Origin: Mytilisepta virgata
Lineage: Eukaryota; Mollusca; Bivalvia; Mytilida; Mytilidae
NCBI GenBank assembly: GCA_028015205.1
Contig: CM051512.1
Location: 10,042,255-10,106,254 of the forward strand
Length of the DNA stretch: 64,000 nucleotides
Direction of reading: 5' to 3'
Both the position numbers and the translations under genes were made by a program. The notes beneath the pieces were generated by a model. The model had not been told where the DNA came from, did no database searches, and worked only from the letters and a program-made list of their open reading frames with translations. Position 1 is the first letter of the stretch. Every line of letters starts with the position of its first letter. Positions 1-11,815 of this stretch are shown one piece after another.

Positions 1-344
1 GGTATTGAAATTATGACCCTGTAAGGGACAGCCGTGGATGTAACATTAGCTTTCCTTATCCATTATAACCAAGGAAAAAAAATGTAGAATGTAAATGGAA
101 AGCTACATATTTATAATTAAATATAACATTTTTAGTTCGCCTCAACAAAGTTGTACACGTGTCCACAGCCAGTTCTTACTTACTAGTTGACATAGGGTCA
201 TTTATATTTGTGTGCAGGTGCATGAAGAAGAGACTGACCATGTGACATAGGATGAAGATTACATATTACACGGTTGACTGGTTTTTAGTTTTATGTCAAA
301 AATTAGTTTTTAACATACAAAGTGACCTACAATCATATTACTTG

Positions 345-2010
345 TCTTAGGGAGTAACATAGCCTCCCACCAAAATTAGGTCACTGACCTTCTTATCGTG
401 CTTCATTGACTTAGGTTCAGTTCTCCAATACCAAGCTTGGATCTACAGTCATATTTCTTGGTGTGAGGGTGCATCTTAGGAAGTTTCACAGCCTCCCACC
501 AAAATTAGGTCACTGATATACTTATCACACTTCATTGACTAAGGTTAAGTTTTACGTCCGAGCAGTTCTCAGATACTAAGGGACCTTCAATCATAGTACT
601 TGATGTAAGGCTTCATCTCAGGGAGTAACACAGCCTCCCACCAAAATTAGGTCTCTCTGACCTACTTAAAGCACTTCATTGACTTAGGTTAAGTTTTACA
701 TCCGAGTTCCACAGGGCTTTCCAAAGTAGCCGGTAGACGGCGGAAATCCGCCGTTTACGGTGGATACAAGTGCCAGCTACTTCACTGATAAAAAAAATAA
801 ATTCAAAAAGAAAAAAAATCTCTTTAAAATATGTAGAAAAGCGTCGAGAATCGTATTGTCGCGATAAACAAGTATGTAAAACCTGTGTTTACCTTTAGCT
901 AAATTTAGTTCACGTGAATTCCGGTCACTGATTGGTCGTCTATAAAAAAAGTGTAAATTTTTTTGTAAATCATCTCTAATCGGAAAGCATCGTATTTTTG
1001 CAAGGATAATCAAAGAGAAGTTCCGATGGTCAACAAAAAGAAATTAAGTAGTAGGCTAAAAATTTAAATTTTATAACAATAATATTTGTTATTATTATAA
1101 AAAAACATATGAATTATCAGCATAAGGGAAAGAAAATAATGAAGAATTGAAGGTTACACAATCCTGCTCCAAAAAAAATTGAAAGCGGCCCCCAGACCCT
1201 CAGCCGTTCAGGTGCCAAGCTTGTAGTATGGCACGGCGGCCAGCTTTGCCGGCCGCATGTCACAGCCGCCTACTTTTAGATTTCAGCCTACTACTTCAAA
1301 TTGTATGGAAAGCCCTGGTTCCACTCTCTGATACCATTAAGGACCTACAATAATATAACTTGGTGTGAGTGTGCAGCCTCCCACCAAAATTAGGTCACTC
1401 TGACCTACTTATAGTGCTTCAGTTTTACGTCCGAGTTCAGTTCTCCAATACCAAGGGGCCTACAATCATATTACTTGTTGTGAGGTGCATCTCGGGGAGT
1501 AACACAGCCTCCCATTAAAATAAGGTGTGAGGGTGCATCTTAATATATAGGGAGTAAAACACATTATCACACTTCATTGACTTAGGTTAAGTTTTACGTC
1601 TGAATTCAGTTCTCAAATACCAAGGGACCTACAATCATATTATACTTGGTGTGAAGGTTGCATCTCAGGGAGTAACACAGCCTCCCACCAAAGTTAATTC
1701 ACTCTGACCTACTTATCACACTTCATTGACTAAGGTTAAGTTTTATATCCGAGTTCAGTTCTCAAATACCAAGGGACCTACAATCATATTACTTTCTGTG
1801 AGGGTGCATCTTGGGGAGTAACACAGCCTCCCACTAAAATAAGGTCACTCTGACCTACTTACTGCACTTCATTGACTAAGGTTAAGTTTAACGTCCTAGT
1901 TCAGTTCTCCGATACCAAGCAACCTACAATCATATTATTTGCTGTGAGTGTGCATCTTGGGGAGCTACATACCCCCACACCAAAATTAGTTGGAGAACGA
2001 GAAGAACTAT
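345..2010. repeat. Tandem array of ~130-170 bp units, split by a MITE
   Basis: Units carry a 'CCTCCCACCAAAATTAGGTC' block, then a 'cttcattgacttaggttaag' block and a 'gggacctacaatcatatta' block. Repeats of the first block start near 364, 490, 636, 1378, 1508, 1681 and 1830. The array is interrupted at 712-1317 by an inserted element and resumes in register. There is no coding potential; short open frames here are repeat artefacts. It resembles the tandem cores of bivalve interspersed elements, but I see no element ends around it. Confidence 0.8.
712..1317. mobile_element. Non-autonomous hAT-like MITE with TSD
   Basis: The ends are inverted repeats: CAGGGCTTTCCA at 712 and TGGAAAGCCCTG ending at 1317. 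The flanks carry the direct repeat GTTCCA at 706-711 and 1318-1323, which fits a target duplication (6 bp, or 7 with a slightly shifted end). The interior has GC-rich palindromes (cggcggaaatccgccg near 748; ggcggccagctttgccggccg near 1235) and AT-rich DNA, with no transposase. CAGGG termini suggest hAT, but hAT normally gives 8 bp TSDs, so the superfamily is tentative. Confidence 0.75.
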
Positions 2011-2826
2011 GTAATTGTAGATTTCTCATAAATTTCACAATCAATGACAAAAGAGTAATGAAAAAAATATTCAGAAATTAGTGGCTTGTAGGCAGGTATA
2101 AAACATCAGCCAGCTAGCTGTTTGTAGGATTTCTGTCATTTAAACAGCAAGAAAATTAAAACAAAAATACAAGGTTTAATTTATTTATTTGTACCGAATA
2201 AAACGTTATGACAATTTCTAGTAAATACATGGCATACATGTTTAGTTGGAAATCCCAGAAAGAAGACCAAACACATGGTAATGATATACAATACACAATG
2301 TGCGTAATCTGAATTTATGATGCACACATTAACATCAGTATTATTAGCTCACCTGACCAAAGGCCATGTGATCTTTTGTCATCACTTGGCGTCCGTACAT
2401 TAACTTTTCACATTTTAATCTTCTCCTCTGAAACCACTGGGCCAAATGAAATTCAACTTGGCAGCAATCATCTATGTAAAGTCCTTTATAAAGTTACATG
2501 CTCATTTCGTCTTGATCGGGGAACAGACATGGCCGCCATGGGCAAGAGTTTTCAAAAATCTTCTCCTCTGAAATCGCTTGGCCAAATGGAACTAAACTTG
2601 AGAGGAAGCATATATGGGAGGTTGTTTACAAAGTTTCCTCATGTCGTCCAGATCGGGCAACAAACATGGCCGTCATGGGAAATTCTTGTTTCTCATTGGT
2701 TGATTGGAAAAAAAATTCTCTGGAACTGCTTGGCCAATTGGAATGAAACCTGACAGGAAGCATCTATGGGATGTTCTGTACAAAGTATCCTCATTTTGTC
2801 CTGATTGGACTACAAATACAGAACGC

Positions 2827-3060
2827 ATGGTCGACACATAGGGATCAGTATCTGTCTTGCGTTGTCTTTCGTCGTCACACTTTTCTTCTATCCTCAACTA
2901 CTCGTAAACCGTCCAAAGGAATTTGATGAAACTTTCTCTTTGCATTAACCTTAATGCAAAGGTGTGAATATATATTTCATTTTTAGAAAATTTTAATATC
3001 TTTTGTAAAAATTGATGTCCGCAGGCGACACATGTCTTCCTTGGAAGACTTGCACATTTT
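2827..3060 (+). mobile_element. B-family fragment
   Basis: Shares 'acgcatggtcgac' and the 'cctcaactactcgtaaac... ttgatgaaactttctctgtgc' unit with the fuller B copy at 3885. It ends in the same 3' terminus: GCAGGCGACACATG followed by the hairpin GTCTTCCTTGGAAGAC. The 5' end is truncated. Confidence 0.55.
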
Positions 3061-3061
3061 A

Positions 3062-3400
3062 GAAAATTACAATCCAAAGATACTAATATTAGATATAGTA
3101 AATTTATACTATGCTGTATACGACGCATTTCAAGGAGTTACCTCTCATCAGCAGCATTAAAACCGAAACATTTGGAAGACCAAAAACCAAACTTATATTA
3201 AACAAGAAGTACTCAACCAAAAATACCGAAATAGGAAGCCAAATTTCAGCTAAGGAGATCTATCATGTGCAATACAAGGAATGAACCCTTAGTATTTCTA
3301 TTATTTTTGAATTTTGCTAAATACTGGTAATTTCTGTAACAAATCAATGAATATTACTTGGATCCAGAATGATTTTACAGTGTAAAGAAAAAACAGATTA
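3062..3400 (-). repeat. Dispersed repeat, copy 1 (inverted)
   Basis: This stretch is nearly the reverse complement of 14265-14680, and in part of 26055-26215. Shared landmarks include the 'accaaaaaccaaac', 'catcagcagcattaaaacc' and 'gaatgaacccttagtatttc' blocks. No ends or coding capacity are visible, so the class is unknown. Confidence 0.7.
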
Positions 3401-3884
3401 ATGCTGTTAACCTCAGTAAATCATAATAATTAAAACAATTCAGTTTTAAGGTTTTTTCTTTTTCAGCCTAAGTTCAAAATTTACTATAAATAGAATGATC
3501 TTTTTGATCAGAGCCACACATGGAATAAACATCTAAAATGATTTTAATTATGTTTGCAATTTCTTATGACAAAGAATATCAGGAATTTTCCAAGGCTTTT
3601 TCACATATTTCCACCTTTCCTTATTGCCGGTAGCAATACCGGTATATATATAATTTTGACCACATGTCTGAACCATGCAAGTCCATTGCCATTCCTGATC
3701 AGAGGAAGTAAATATCACTTAGACATTTAAACATTCTGTCACTGACTGGTAAAGTACGTTTTATTTAAATTTCACTATGCACTGTGTAAAAAAAATATAC
3801 AGTAAAAATACTGACAATTAAAATCGTCCTTAGGGCAATGTTTATGTCTCATAGTGACATCTACAGAGATTTTAATGGTTTATT

Positions 3885-5492
3885 GTGTCGCCTGTGAACG
3901 CATGGTCGACAGATAGGGATCACTATCCGTCGTCTTCCGTCGTCACACTTTTCTTCTATCCTCAACTACTCGTAAACTGCTCAAAGGAATTTGATGAAAC
4001 TTTCTCTGTGCATTAACCTTAATGCACAGGTGTGCATATATATTTCATTTTTAGAAAATTTTACATTTTTTTGTAGAAATTTACATTTTTGAAAGGGGGG
4101 GGGGGTCAAAAAGTCTATCCTCAACTACTCCATAACCGCTCAAAGGAATTTGATGAAACTATATCTCTGTGCATTAACCTTAATGCATAGGTGTGCATAT
4201 ATATTTCATTTTTAGAAATTTTCAATTTTTTTTTTTGTTAAATTTTCAATTTTTTTTTTGTAAAAATTAAAATTTCAATTTTTTGTCGAGCCTGCGACTT
4301 TAGTCACAGAAAGCTCGACATAGGGATAGTGATGCGGCGGCGGCATTAACTAACTTCTTAAAAGCTTTATATTTTAGAAGGTGGAAGACCTGGATGCTTT
4401 ATACTTTGAATATAGATGCCTTATGTTATGAAGTTTCCGACTGTCATACGTACATTGTCCTTGACCTCATTTTCATGGTTCAGTGACTACTTGAAAAAAA
4501 AGTTAAAATTTTTTGTAATGTTAATTTCTCTCTTATTATTAGTATTTGGTATGTGCATACCTTGCAAGGTCCTCATCCCCGTCAGACAGTTTTCAATTGA
4601 CCTCAACCCGATTTCACGGATCAGTGAACAAGGTTAAGTTTTGGTGGTCAAGTCCATATCTCAGATACTATAAGCAATAGGTCTAGTATATTAGGTGTAT
4701 GGAAGGATTGTAAGGTGTACATGTCCAACTGGCAGGTGTCATCTGACCTTGACCTCATTTTCATGGTTCAGTGGTTATAGTTAAGTTTTTGTGTTTTGCT
4801 CTGTTTTTTGCATACTGTATGCAATAGGTCTACTATATTTGGTGTATGGAAGGATGGTAAGGTGTACATGTCCAACTGACATGAGTCATCTGACCTTGAC
4901 CTTATTTTCATGTTTCAGTGGTTATAGTTAAGTTTTTGTGTTTTGCTCTGTTTTTTGAATACTGATATTTACTTTCATTAGAAATACACGACAGGCGAGA
5001 CATTTTTGTGTGTCCACTCTTGTTTTTGTAAAAATTAATAAATTTTTACAAAAAAAATTGAAAATTTCTAAAAATGAAATATATATGCACACCTGTGCAT
5101 TAAGGTTAATGCACAGAGATAGTTTCATCAAATTCATTTGAAAAAGTTGGGGGGGGGGGGGTCAAAATTTCTATCATCAACTACTCCATAACCGCTCAAA
5201 GGAATTTGATGAAACTTTCTCTGTGCATTAACCTTAATGCACAGATGTGCATATATATTTCATTTTTAGAAAATTTTTGTAAAAATTTACATTTTGGAAA
5301 AAAAAAAGGGGGTGGGACAAAACTTCTATCCTCAACTACTCCATAACCACTCAAAGAAATTTGATGAAACTTTCTCTGTCCATTAACCTTAATGCAAAGG
5401 TGTGCAAGTATATTTCCTTTTCAGAAAATTTAAATATCTTTCTTAAAAATTGACGTCCGCAGGCGACACATGTCTTCCTTGGAAGACTCCCA
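3885..5492 (+). mobile_element. B-family element with tandem core, holding a D element
   Basis: The 5' end GTGTCGCCTG and 3' subterminal GCAGGCGACAC are inverted copies, and the 3' end adds the hairpin GTCTTCCTTGGAAGAC (5472-5487). The core repeats a ~150 bp unit ('ctcaactactccataaccgc ... cattaaccttaatgcacagg') near 3961, 4119, 5171 and 5329. An inverted unit lies at about 5040-5130. A D element interrupts the core at 4285-5022. No protein is encoded. Confidence 0.55.
4285..5022 (+). mobile_element. D element nested in the B core
   Basis: Begins with a hairpin (GTCGAGCCTGCGAC ... GCTCGACAT) and ends 'acaggcgagacat...tgtccactcttg' followed by TT. The body repeats a ~160 bp unit ('tgaccttgacctcattttca') from 4580 to 4960. 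The two ends do not pair perfectly (GTCGAGCCTG against CAGGCGAGAC), so this copy may be recombinant with the E family. Confidence 0.5.
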
Positions 5493-5834
5493 CATTTTTA
5501 TTTGATTGGCTGATATAAAACAATCTTTTCCTCTGAAGTCACTTGGCCAAATGGAACGAAACTTGACAGTAAACACCTATGGGAGGTTCTTTACAAAGTT
5601 CCTCATTTCGTCCTAATCAGGCAACAAACATGGCTGTCATGGGCAATTCTTGTTTCTCATTAGTTGATTAAAATCAAGTTTAGAACTTGGCTAAGTTCTA
5701 TGGAAAGTCTTTTATGAAATTATTTTTTTCATCCTGATTGGACGATAAGCATGGCTGCCATGGACAATTCTTATTTCTGCCAAGTGAGCGATACAGGCCC
5801 AGCACTCTGAGCCTCTAGTTACCCTTAAGAATGG

Positions 5835-6190
5835 ACCGCCTCGGTGGTCTCGTGGTAGCGTGCTCACCCCGAGTGCGGAAGGTCGCGGGTTCGATCCCCG
5901 GCCGGGTCAAACCAAAGACATTAAAATTGGTATTTGGTGCTTCTCTGCCAAGCACGCGGCATCTAGGAGTAAGAGCAAAGACTGGTCGGCTCGGAGTCAT
6001 TATAATGTGTCCGAGTGAGGTTATACGTCTTCCTGCGGACAGTTACCTCGTGAGCTAGCACATTAAAAATCCGACTTAGCGTGTGGGTCTAGTACAAAGC
6101 AGGGATCATATTCATTATCATATCAACATGTTCTCGTCCTGATATGGACCTGGTTGCCACTGGACGTTAAACAATAATTCATCCATCCAT
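5835..6190 (+). mobile_element. tRNA-derived SINE (family S1), copy 1
   Basis: The first ~75 bases (5836-5909) resemble a tRNA gene, with an A-box-like TGGTAGCGTGC and a B box GGTTCGATCCC (5888-5898) for RNA polymerase III. The tRNA-unrelated body follows. The tail is 'ccactggacgttaaacaata' plus CATC repeats. The 12 bp direct repeat CCTTAAGAATGG flanks it (5823-5834 and 6191-6202), marking a clean LINE-type insertion. Open frames on both strands over the head are not genes. Confidence 0.9.
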
Positions 6191-6299
6191 CCTTAAGAAT
6201 GGTTATCGCGATGAAGTGCAATTAAAAATGGATATCTTGTTAAGTGCCCTTTACCAGCACCCTTCCATTTTCATTTTCAAGCTGGAGTACTGTTACAAT

Positions 6300-6462
6300 A
6301 CAGTATTGGTCAGCTATCAGACAACATAATACATGGATAATTAATGATACTACAATACAATACGAAATAAATTTTCTGATATTTTACAACAGCACAATAC
6401 AAAATAAATTTTCTGATATTTTACTACAACACAATACGAAATAAATTTTCTGATATTCCAGG
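6300..6462. repeat. ~45 bp tandem repeat, three copies
   Basis: Three copies of 'acaatacgaaataaattttc' followed by 'tgatattttac', differing by a few bases. Non-coding. Confidence 0.7.
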
Positions 6463-7259
6463 AAAAAAACCTACCTACCGGCCGTAACCGAAAACACATT
6501 TTTTTTCCTCATATTGTATCCGTCCTAAACCGCGCGCTATAATTTAACGAAACTTTCTTAGACTATCATATAATGCCATTTTGCACCTCCTGTATTGTTT
6601 GTGGCCAAAATCATTTTTGTCTCGCCTGCGACAAAAAGTCGTGGAGGCGAGATATAGGTATTACTTTCCGGCCATGGCGGCGGCATATACTTTTTAGCTC
6701 ACCTGGCCAAAGGCCATGTGAGGTTTTGCCATCACTTTTCGTCTGTCGTCCGTCCGTCCGTCCGTCGTAAACTTTTCATTCAAACATCTTCTCCTCAGAA
6801 ACCATTAAGCCAATTCCAACCAAACTTTGCATGAGTGGTGTATGGAAGGTCCTCAACAAAGTTTCCTCATTTAGTTCTGATTGGTCAAGAAACATGGCCA
6901 CCAGAGGCAATTCTTGTTTCTGATTGGCTGATTTTCAAAAATCTTCTCCTCTGAAACGGCTGGGCAGATTGGATCGAGGCTTCATAGGAATGATATATGA
7001 CATGTCCTCCACAAACGATCCTCATTTTATATTGATCCGATGAAAAACATGGCCACTGTTGCTAAAAATAGAACATAGGCGTAAATTGCTGTTTTTTGCT
7101 TATAACTCAAAAACCGTTACAGATATCGAAAATCTGACATGGGGTAAAATTGATCAGCATGACAAGATCTACCTACCCTGAAATTTTGAAGGAAATTCCA
7201 AAACCCGTTTAGGAGTTATTGCCCTTTTTTCGTCAAATTTTGAAAATTTTAACATTTTT

Positions 7260-8620
7260 TATACGACCGCAAAATTTTTGCGGTCGTATATTGGTATGAC
7301 GTTGGCGTCGTCGTCGTCGTCGTCGTCGTCCGTCGGAGTCTGTAGACATTTGGTTTTCGCACTATAACTTTAGTATAAGTTAATAGAAATCTATGAAATT
7401 TAAACACAAGGTTTATGACCACAAAAGGAAGGTTGGGATTGATTTTGGGAGTTTTGGTCCCAACAGTTTAAGAATTAGGGGCCAAAAAAGGGCCCAATAA
7501 GCGTTTTTCTTGGTTTTCGCACAATAACTCTAGTATAAGTAAATAGAAATCTATGAAATTTTAACACAAGGTTTATGACCATTTTTTGGAGTTTTGATCC
7601 CAACAGTTTAGGAATTAGGGGCTAAAAAAGGGCCCAAATAAGCATTTTTCTTGGTTTTTGCACAATAACTTTAGTATAAGTAAATAGAAATGTATGATCT
7701 TATCTTGGTGGGCTAAGGGAGGTAATCCAAACACATTTAATTTTTTTCTCATTTCATATTTCATAAATTAAAAAGGAAATTTCAAATTTCTTTTAGCAAA
7801 AAAAGGGGGGTTACAATAAATTTTATTGTTTTTTGGTTTTTTTTTTTGGGAGGGGGGGGTCAATGTGCAACTTCATAGTGTATTGCACAAAAGCTAAAAA
7901 AGGGGTAAATTATTTATTTTTTTTTTTTTTTTGGGGGGGGGGGAATTTTCAATTGCACAGTATTGCACAATAGCAAGAAATCTTCAATTGCACAGTATTG
8001 CGCAATAGCAAGAAATTGATATGTGTGCCCAATTTTAAATTTTAAATTGGTTATTTCTGATTTATATATAAAAACAAATAATACTGATATTGTTTGAATA
8101 GGTAAATTAAAAAATTTTAAGTTCTTAGACCACATTAATTCTGTGTCAGAAACCTATGCTGTGTCAAATATTTATTCACAATCCAAATTCAGTCTCGTTG
8201 GGGGGGTTGTCAGGTCATAATACGGAAAGCCTGACCGCGGACCATAGTGGGTAACGTGTTTGGAGAATGCCACACTCCCTGCACGCTAAAGACCCCTTCT
8301 GTAGTTTTCGAAAAAGAGTAGGCTGATGGCCGCTACAGGAGGCTAAATTATCCGACCCTACCCAACCATCCTCCTTTTACAGTGGCAGTCAAAATTGGTT
8401 CCCCTTTGTGTCCCATCCCACCCCTAATTGAATTGTTTGATAAATTGAACTGGTTCTCGTCATGAAGATGCATGAAATATTTGCCACTGGACGTTAAGCA
8501 ACAATCAATCAATCAACCAAATTCAGTGCTGTATCAGGCTTGAATGTTGTGTCCATACTTGCCCCAACTGTTCAGGGTTCGACCTCTGCGGTCGTATCAA
8601 GCTGCGCCCAGCGGAGCATT
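7260..8620 (+). mobile_element. Q element inside A copy 2
   Basis: Starts with a near-perfect palindrome at 7260-7290 (arms TATACGACCGCAAAA, 1 nt loop). Near the 3' end TGCGGTCGTATC recurs (8587-8598), followed by a small hairpin 'ctgcgcccagcggag'. The body holds two ~150 bp units ('ggttttcgcacaataactct'). The A-element sequence around it is restored if the Q element is removed (compare 'aacatttttcgtcatttat' at 9098). No protein is encoded. The (GTC)n tract at 7305-7330 is typical of such elements. Confidence 0.7.
8194..8516 (+). mobile_element. SINE-like element (family S2) with TSD, inside the Q element
   Basis: Contains 'ttgtcaggtcataatac', 'agcctgaccgcggaccatag' and the tail 'ccactggacgttaagcaaca' plus ATCA repeats. 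An 11 bp direct repeat CCAAATTCAGT flanks it (8183-8193 and 8517-8527). The tail core resembles that of the S1 SINE at 5835. A second copy is at 27771. It has no clear polymerase III boxes, so it may be 5' truncated. Confidence 0.8.
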
Positions 8621-10472
8621 TTATTGTCATTTATGTCCAAAACTATTTGAGATAGAAGTGAAATGTAAATTTGAAAAATGTTTGCCATGTTGAGATCCAC
8701 CTACCCTGAAATTTTAAAGGAAATCTCAAAACCCATTTAGGAGTTGTTGCCCTTTTTTGTCAAATTTTCAAAATTTTTTCATTCAAAAATCTTCTCCTCT
8801 GAAACCGCTGGGCCGATTGGTTTGAAACTTAATAGGAATGATCTATGACATGTCCTCTACAAACGATCCTCAATTTATTTTGATCTGACATAAAACATGG
8901 CTGTCGTAGCTAAAAATATAATATAGGGGTGCATGTGTTGTTTTTGGCTTATAACTTAAAAACCGTTACAGATATCAAAAATCTGACATGGGGTAAAATT
9001 GATCAGCATGACAAGATCTACCTAACCTGAAATTTTGAAATGCTAAAACCCATTTAGGAGTTATTGCCCTTTTTTTGTCAAATTTTGAAAATTTAACATT
9101 TTTCGTCATTTATCCCCAAAACTATTTGAGATAAAAGTGATATATAAATTTGAAAAATGTTTGCCATGTTGAGATCTACATACCCTGAAATTTTAAAAGA
9201 AATCCCAAAACCCATTTAGGAGTTATTGCCCTTTTTTTGTCAAATTTTCAAAATTTTAACATTTTTGCATTTATCTCCAAAAGTATTTGAGATAGAAGTG
9301 AAATGTAAATTGAAAAATGTTTGCCATGTTGAGATCTACCTACCCTGAAATTTTGAAGAGAATCCCAAATTCTATTTAGGAGTTATTGGTTTGTGTAATT
9401 TGAGGTCGGGTTCTGTTACATTTATTTAAGGTTCACCCTTATTCCTGGTCAATTTTATCAGCTTCCTGCCAGGACTACCACCATCAGGGAACATATTTTA
9501 ACATTAAACCTTATGAAAAATAAATCTTCAACAAATTTTCCCTGAACAATTGAACCAATTGCAACAAACCTGGTCAAATAGTTGATGAATTGTCCAATGA
9601 AAACCAGACTCCAGGTGAGCGATACAGGCTCTGGTGAGCCTCTTGTTTAAAAACTTTAATAACTTTGAACATGTAATACCTACAATTAAGATTCATGGTC
9701 CACAAGGTAGCTTATTGTATAAGGATTGCCACAGTATACTTAGTTTGTGACCCTGACCTCATTTTCATGGTTCACTGACTTCACAAACATGAATTTAAAA
9801 TCTGTGTCCAAGTTTCGTGGTTAAATCCATTTCTCAGCAACTGTAATAACTAGGTCAACCATATTTGGTCTATATATAGTTCTTAGAGGGTACCTGCCAG
9901 TCTGACACTTGCTTGGGACCTTGACCGCAATTTTATGCTTGAGTGACTTTGTCACTTTTTCGTGGTTAAGGCCATTTCTCAGAAACGAATGCCTAGACCC
10001 ACTGTATTTGGTATATTGATAGTTCTTGATGGGGACATGCCAGTCTGACACTTGTCTCTGGACCTTGACCTCAATTTCATGGTTGGGTGACTTTCATCCA
10101 GATTTCTTGATTGAGTTATTTTTTAAGCAACTGTAATACCTAGACTTATTCGTGTTTGGTCTAGAGATAGTTCTTAGTGGGTACATGCAAGTCTGACACC
10201 TGTCTCTGGACTTTGACCTCAATTGCATGCTTGAGTGACTGTCTTATTTTCGAGATTAGGTCCATTTCTCAGCAACTTTAATACCTAGACCCACCATATT
10301 TTGTCAATAGATAGTGCTTAGTGGATACATATCGGTATGACACCTGCCTTTTGACCTTGACCTCAATTTCTTTTAACACATTTTCCTTTGACTTGCAAAA
10401 GTCAGTATTAGATAATCATTATTTTGTGTCCATGTGCATACTCAGGCGAGACATGTAGTGTGTCCACTGTTG

Positions 10473-11815
10473 TTGGGAACTGTTTTACTTTTGGAAAAAG
10501 GCGGGATGTGGGGTATCCATTTTGTATCTGCAACTCGTCCTTAAACAGTCTTATCTATAATTTAATGAAACTTTCTCAGATTCTTAATCATATAATGCCA
10601 TTGTGCACCTATTGTGTTTGTGGCCAAAATCATCAAATTCCTTTTGGGGAACTGATTTTCTTTTTGAAAGGCGGGTGGGGGTTACGCAACATTTAAAGTA
10701 TCATGTTCTTAACTATCATACAGTATTATCTTTTCATCAATCATATATTCTTCAACTTTATAAAGACTTAATTATTGAAAAAACATGTATTAATTTTTGC
10801 AAATACCAAGAAGGCAACAATGATAGCGGTGATGGGAGAGGTTAGGCATTACCCATTGTTTCATGAAGTTCTAAACATGATCATATTTTGGAAAAGATTA
10901 TCAGAAAAAAATTGACTCATTATGTATACCGTGTTTTCCTGCCTATATAGGTCGAGACTTTTTTACTTTAAAATAACCATTTTACCATTATAAGTCTATG
11001 GAGAAAGTATCAATTAAACCTTTAGGCCACTTAGTCTTAATTAGTCCAGAAAATACAGTACTTGTACTTTGGGTTTTTTTTGCTTAACCTTATGGGAACA
11101 TATATGCATTTAATAAAGTATTTAAATTAAAACAATCAAGAAATGCTTAGATATATTGAATTTATCCAACCTTCTAAAAATTTTGTATAACAGAATATAT
11201 TTATTAATAATTTTGTGAAATTTTGGCTTAAAAAAGGGTGATAACCCAACATTGTTTACAAAAATACAAACAAGTTATAACTTGTCATCGTTGTTGACAG
11301 CCACAAGTTAACCGTGAAATGATAGGTTCAGTATGAAAAAAGAATGAATTAACAAACAGTTCTGTACTTTTCATGTTAAGGACGATGTTAAAAAGAAAAA
11401 ATATTCATTTACAATTAAAGTTGGATGGCTTTTGCAAACAATTTATTTTTCCACGGAAGTTCAGGTTGCCTGCATGTGGGGTCATTGGATTGGTCTGAAA
11501 TGTGTGAGTCTCGATCGTTCCTAATGGGTGGGATATCACACGTATGATTCTTTAAGAAGGGTACCTATTTTGTATAATCAACTCCTCCTACAGTTTTCAA
11601 TGCAGTCTTCAAACTTGGTAGAATGTTTGTATATATATTGGAAATATTCACCTCCTATGATGGATTCATTACAAACACAGAAATCCCAGTTGCTGTAACA
11701 TTACATATTCTTATAGTCTTCATTTCATCAATTACAATAACATTTACAAATTTCCACTCCTTAGTCATTGTTAAGTAATGTAACTCGGCCATTTGATTTT
11801 TTGACCAATTTTTTT
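10473..11815. other. AT-rich stretch, no gene seen
   Basis: The first ~200 bases repeat the unit found left of the E copy ('tgtttgtggccaaaatcat'). The remainder is AT-rich with no splice-bounded open frame, RNA gene or repeat I can support. Confidence 0.5.

Larger units (their letters stand above)
2346..5818 (+). mobile_element. A-family element, copy 1, split by other repeats
   Basis: It starts with the A-family 5' end (AGCTCACCTG, then a GGCC palindrome and 'catcacttggcgtccg'). It carries the family body 'tcctctgaaaccactgggcc' in repeated units, and ends with 'agtgagcgatacaggc...gagcctctag'. The body is continuous at 2346-2811 and again from about 5506 to 5818. Between them lie B-family DNA, a dispersed repeat and a D element. 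The pairing of the two halves is inferred from their matching family and orientation. Confidence 0.55.
6696..9645 (+). mobile_element. A-family element, copy 2, inside E copy 1
   Basis: 5' end AGCTCACCTGGCCAAAGGCC with the hairpin partner CATGTGAGGT; 3' end 'ccaggtgagcgatacaggct ctggtgagcctcttg'. The core has repeated units with 'aaatcttctcctctgaaacc' and 'gagttattgcccttttttgt'. It interrupts the E body in a T tract without an obvious duplication, as expected for insertion between two T residues. A Q element interrupts it in turn at 7260. Confidence 0.8.
6619..10472 (+). mobile_element. E-family element, copy 1, interrupted by an A element
   Basis: The 5' end is GTCTCGCCTGCGAC with a hairpin partner GGAGGCGAGATA. 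The 3' subterminal CAGGCGAGACATG (10444-10456) pairs with the 5' end and is followed by 'tgtgtccactgttg'. The core repeats a ~165 bp unit ('ccttgacctcaatttcatg ... cctagacccaccatatttgg'). At 6696 an A element breaks it within 'atactttt', and the body resumes at 9646 with 'tttaaaaactttaataac'. The flanking DNA is itself a ~165 bp repeated unit ('tgtttgtggccaaaatcat' near 6598 and 10618). Confidence 0.75.

Noticed and set aside
5836..5909. A tRNA gene
   Set aside because: Polymerase III boxes are present, but the segment continues into a SINE body and tail, is flanked by TSDs, and I cannot fold a full cloverleaf with confidence.
5815..6058. Overlapping frames on both strands at the S1 SINE
   Set aside because: The sequence is a tRNA-derived SINE with target duplications; the peptides are artefacts.
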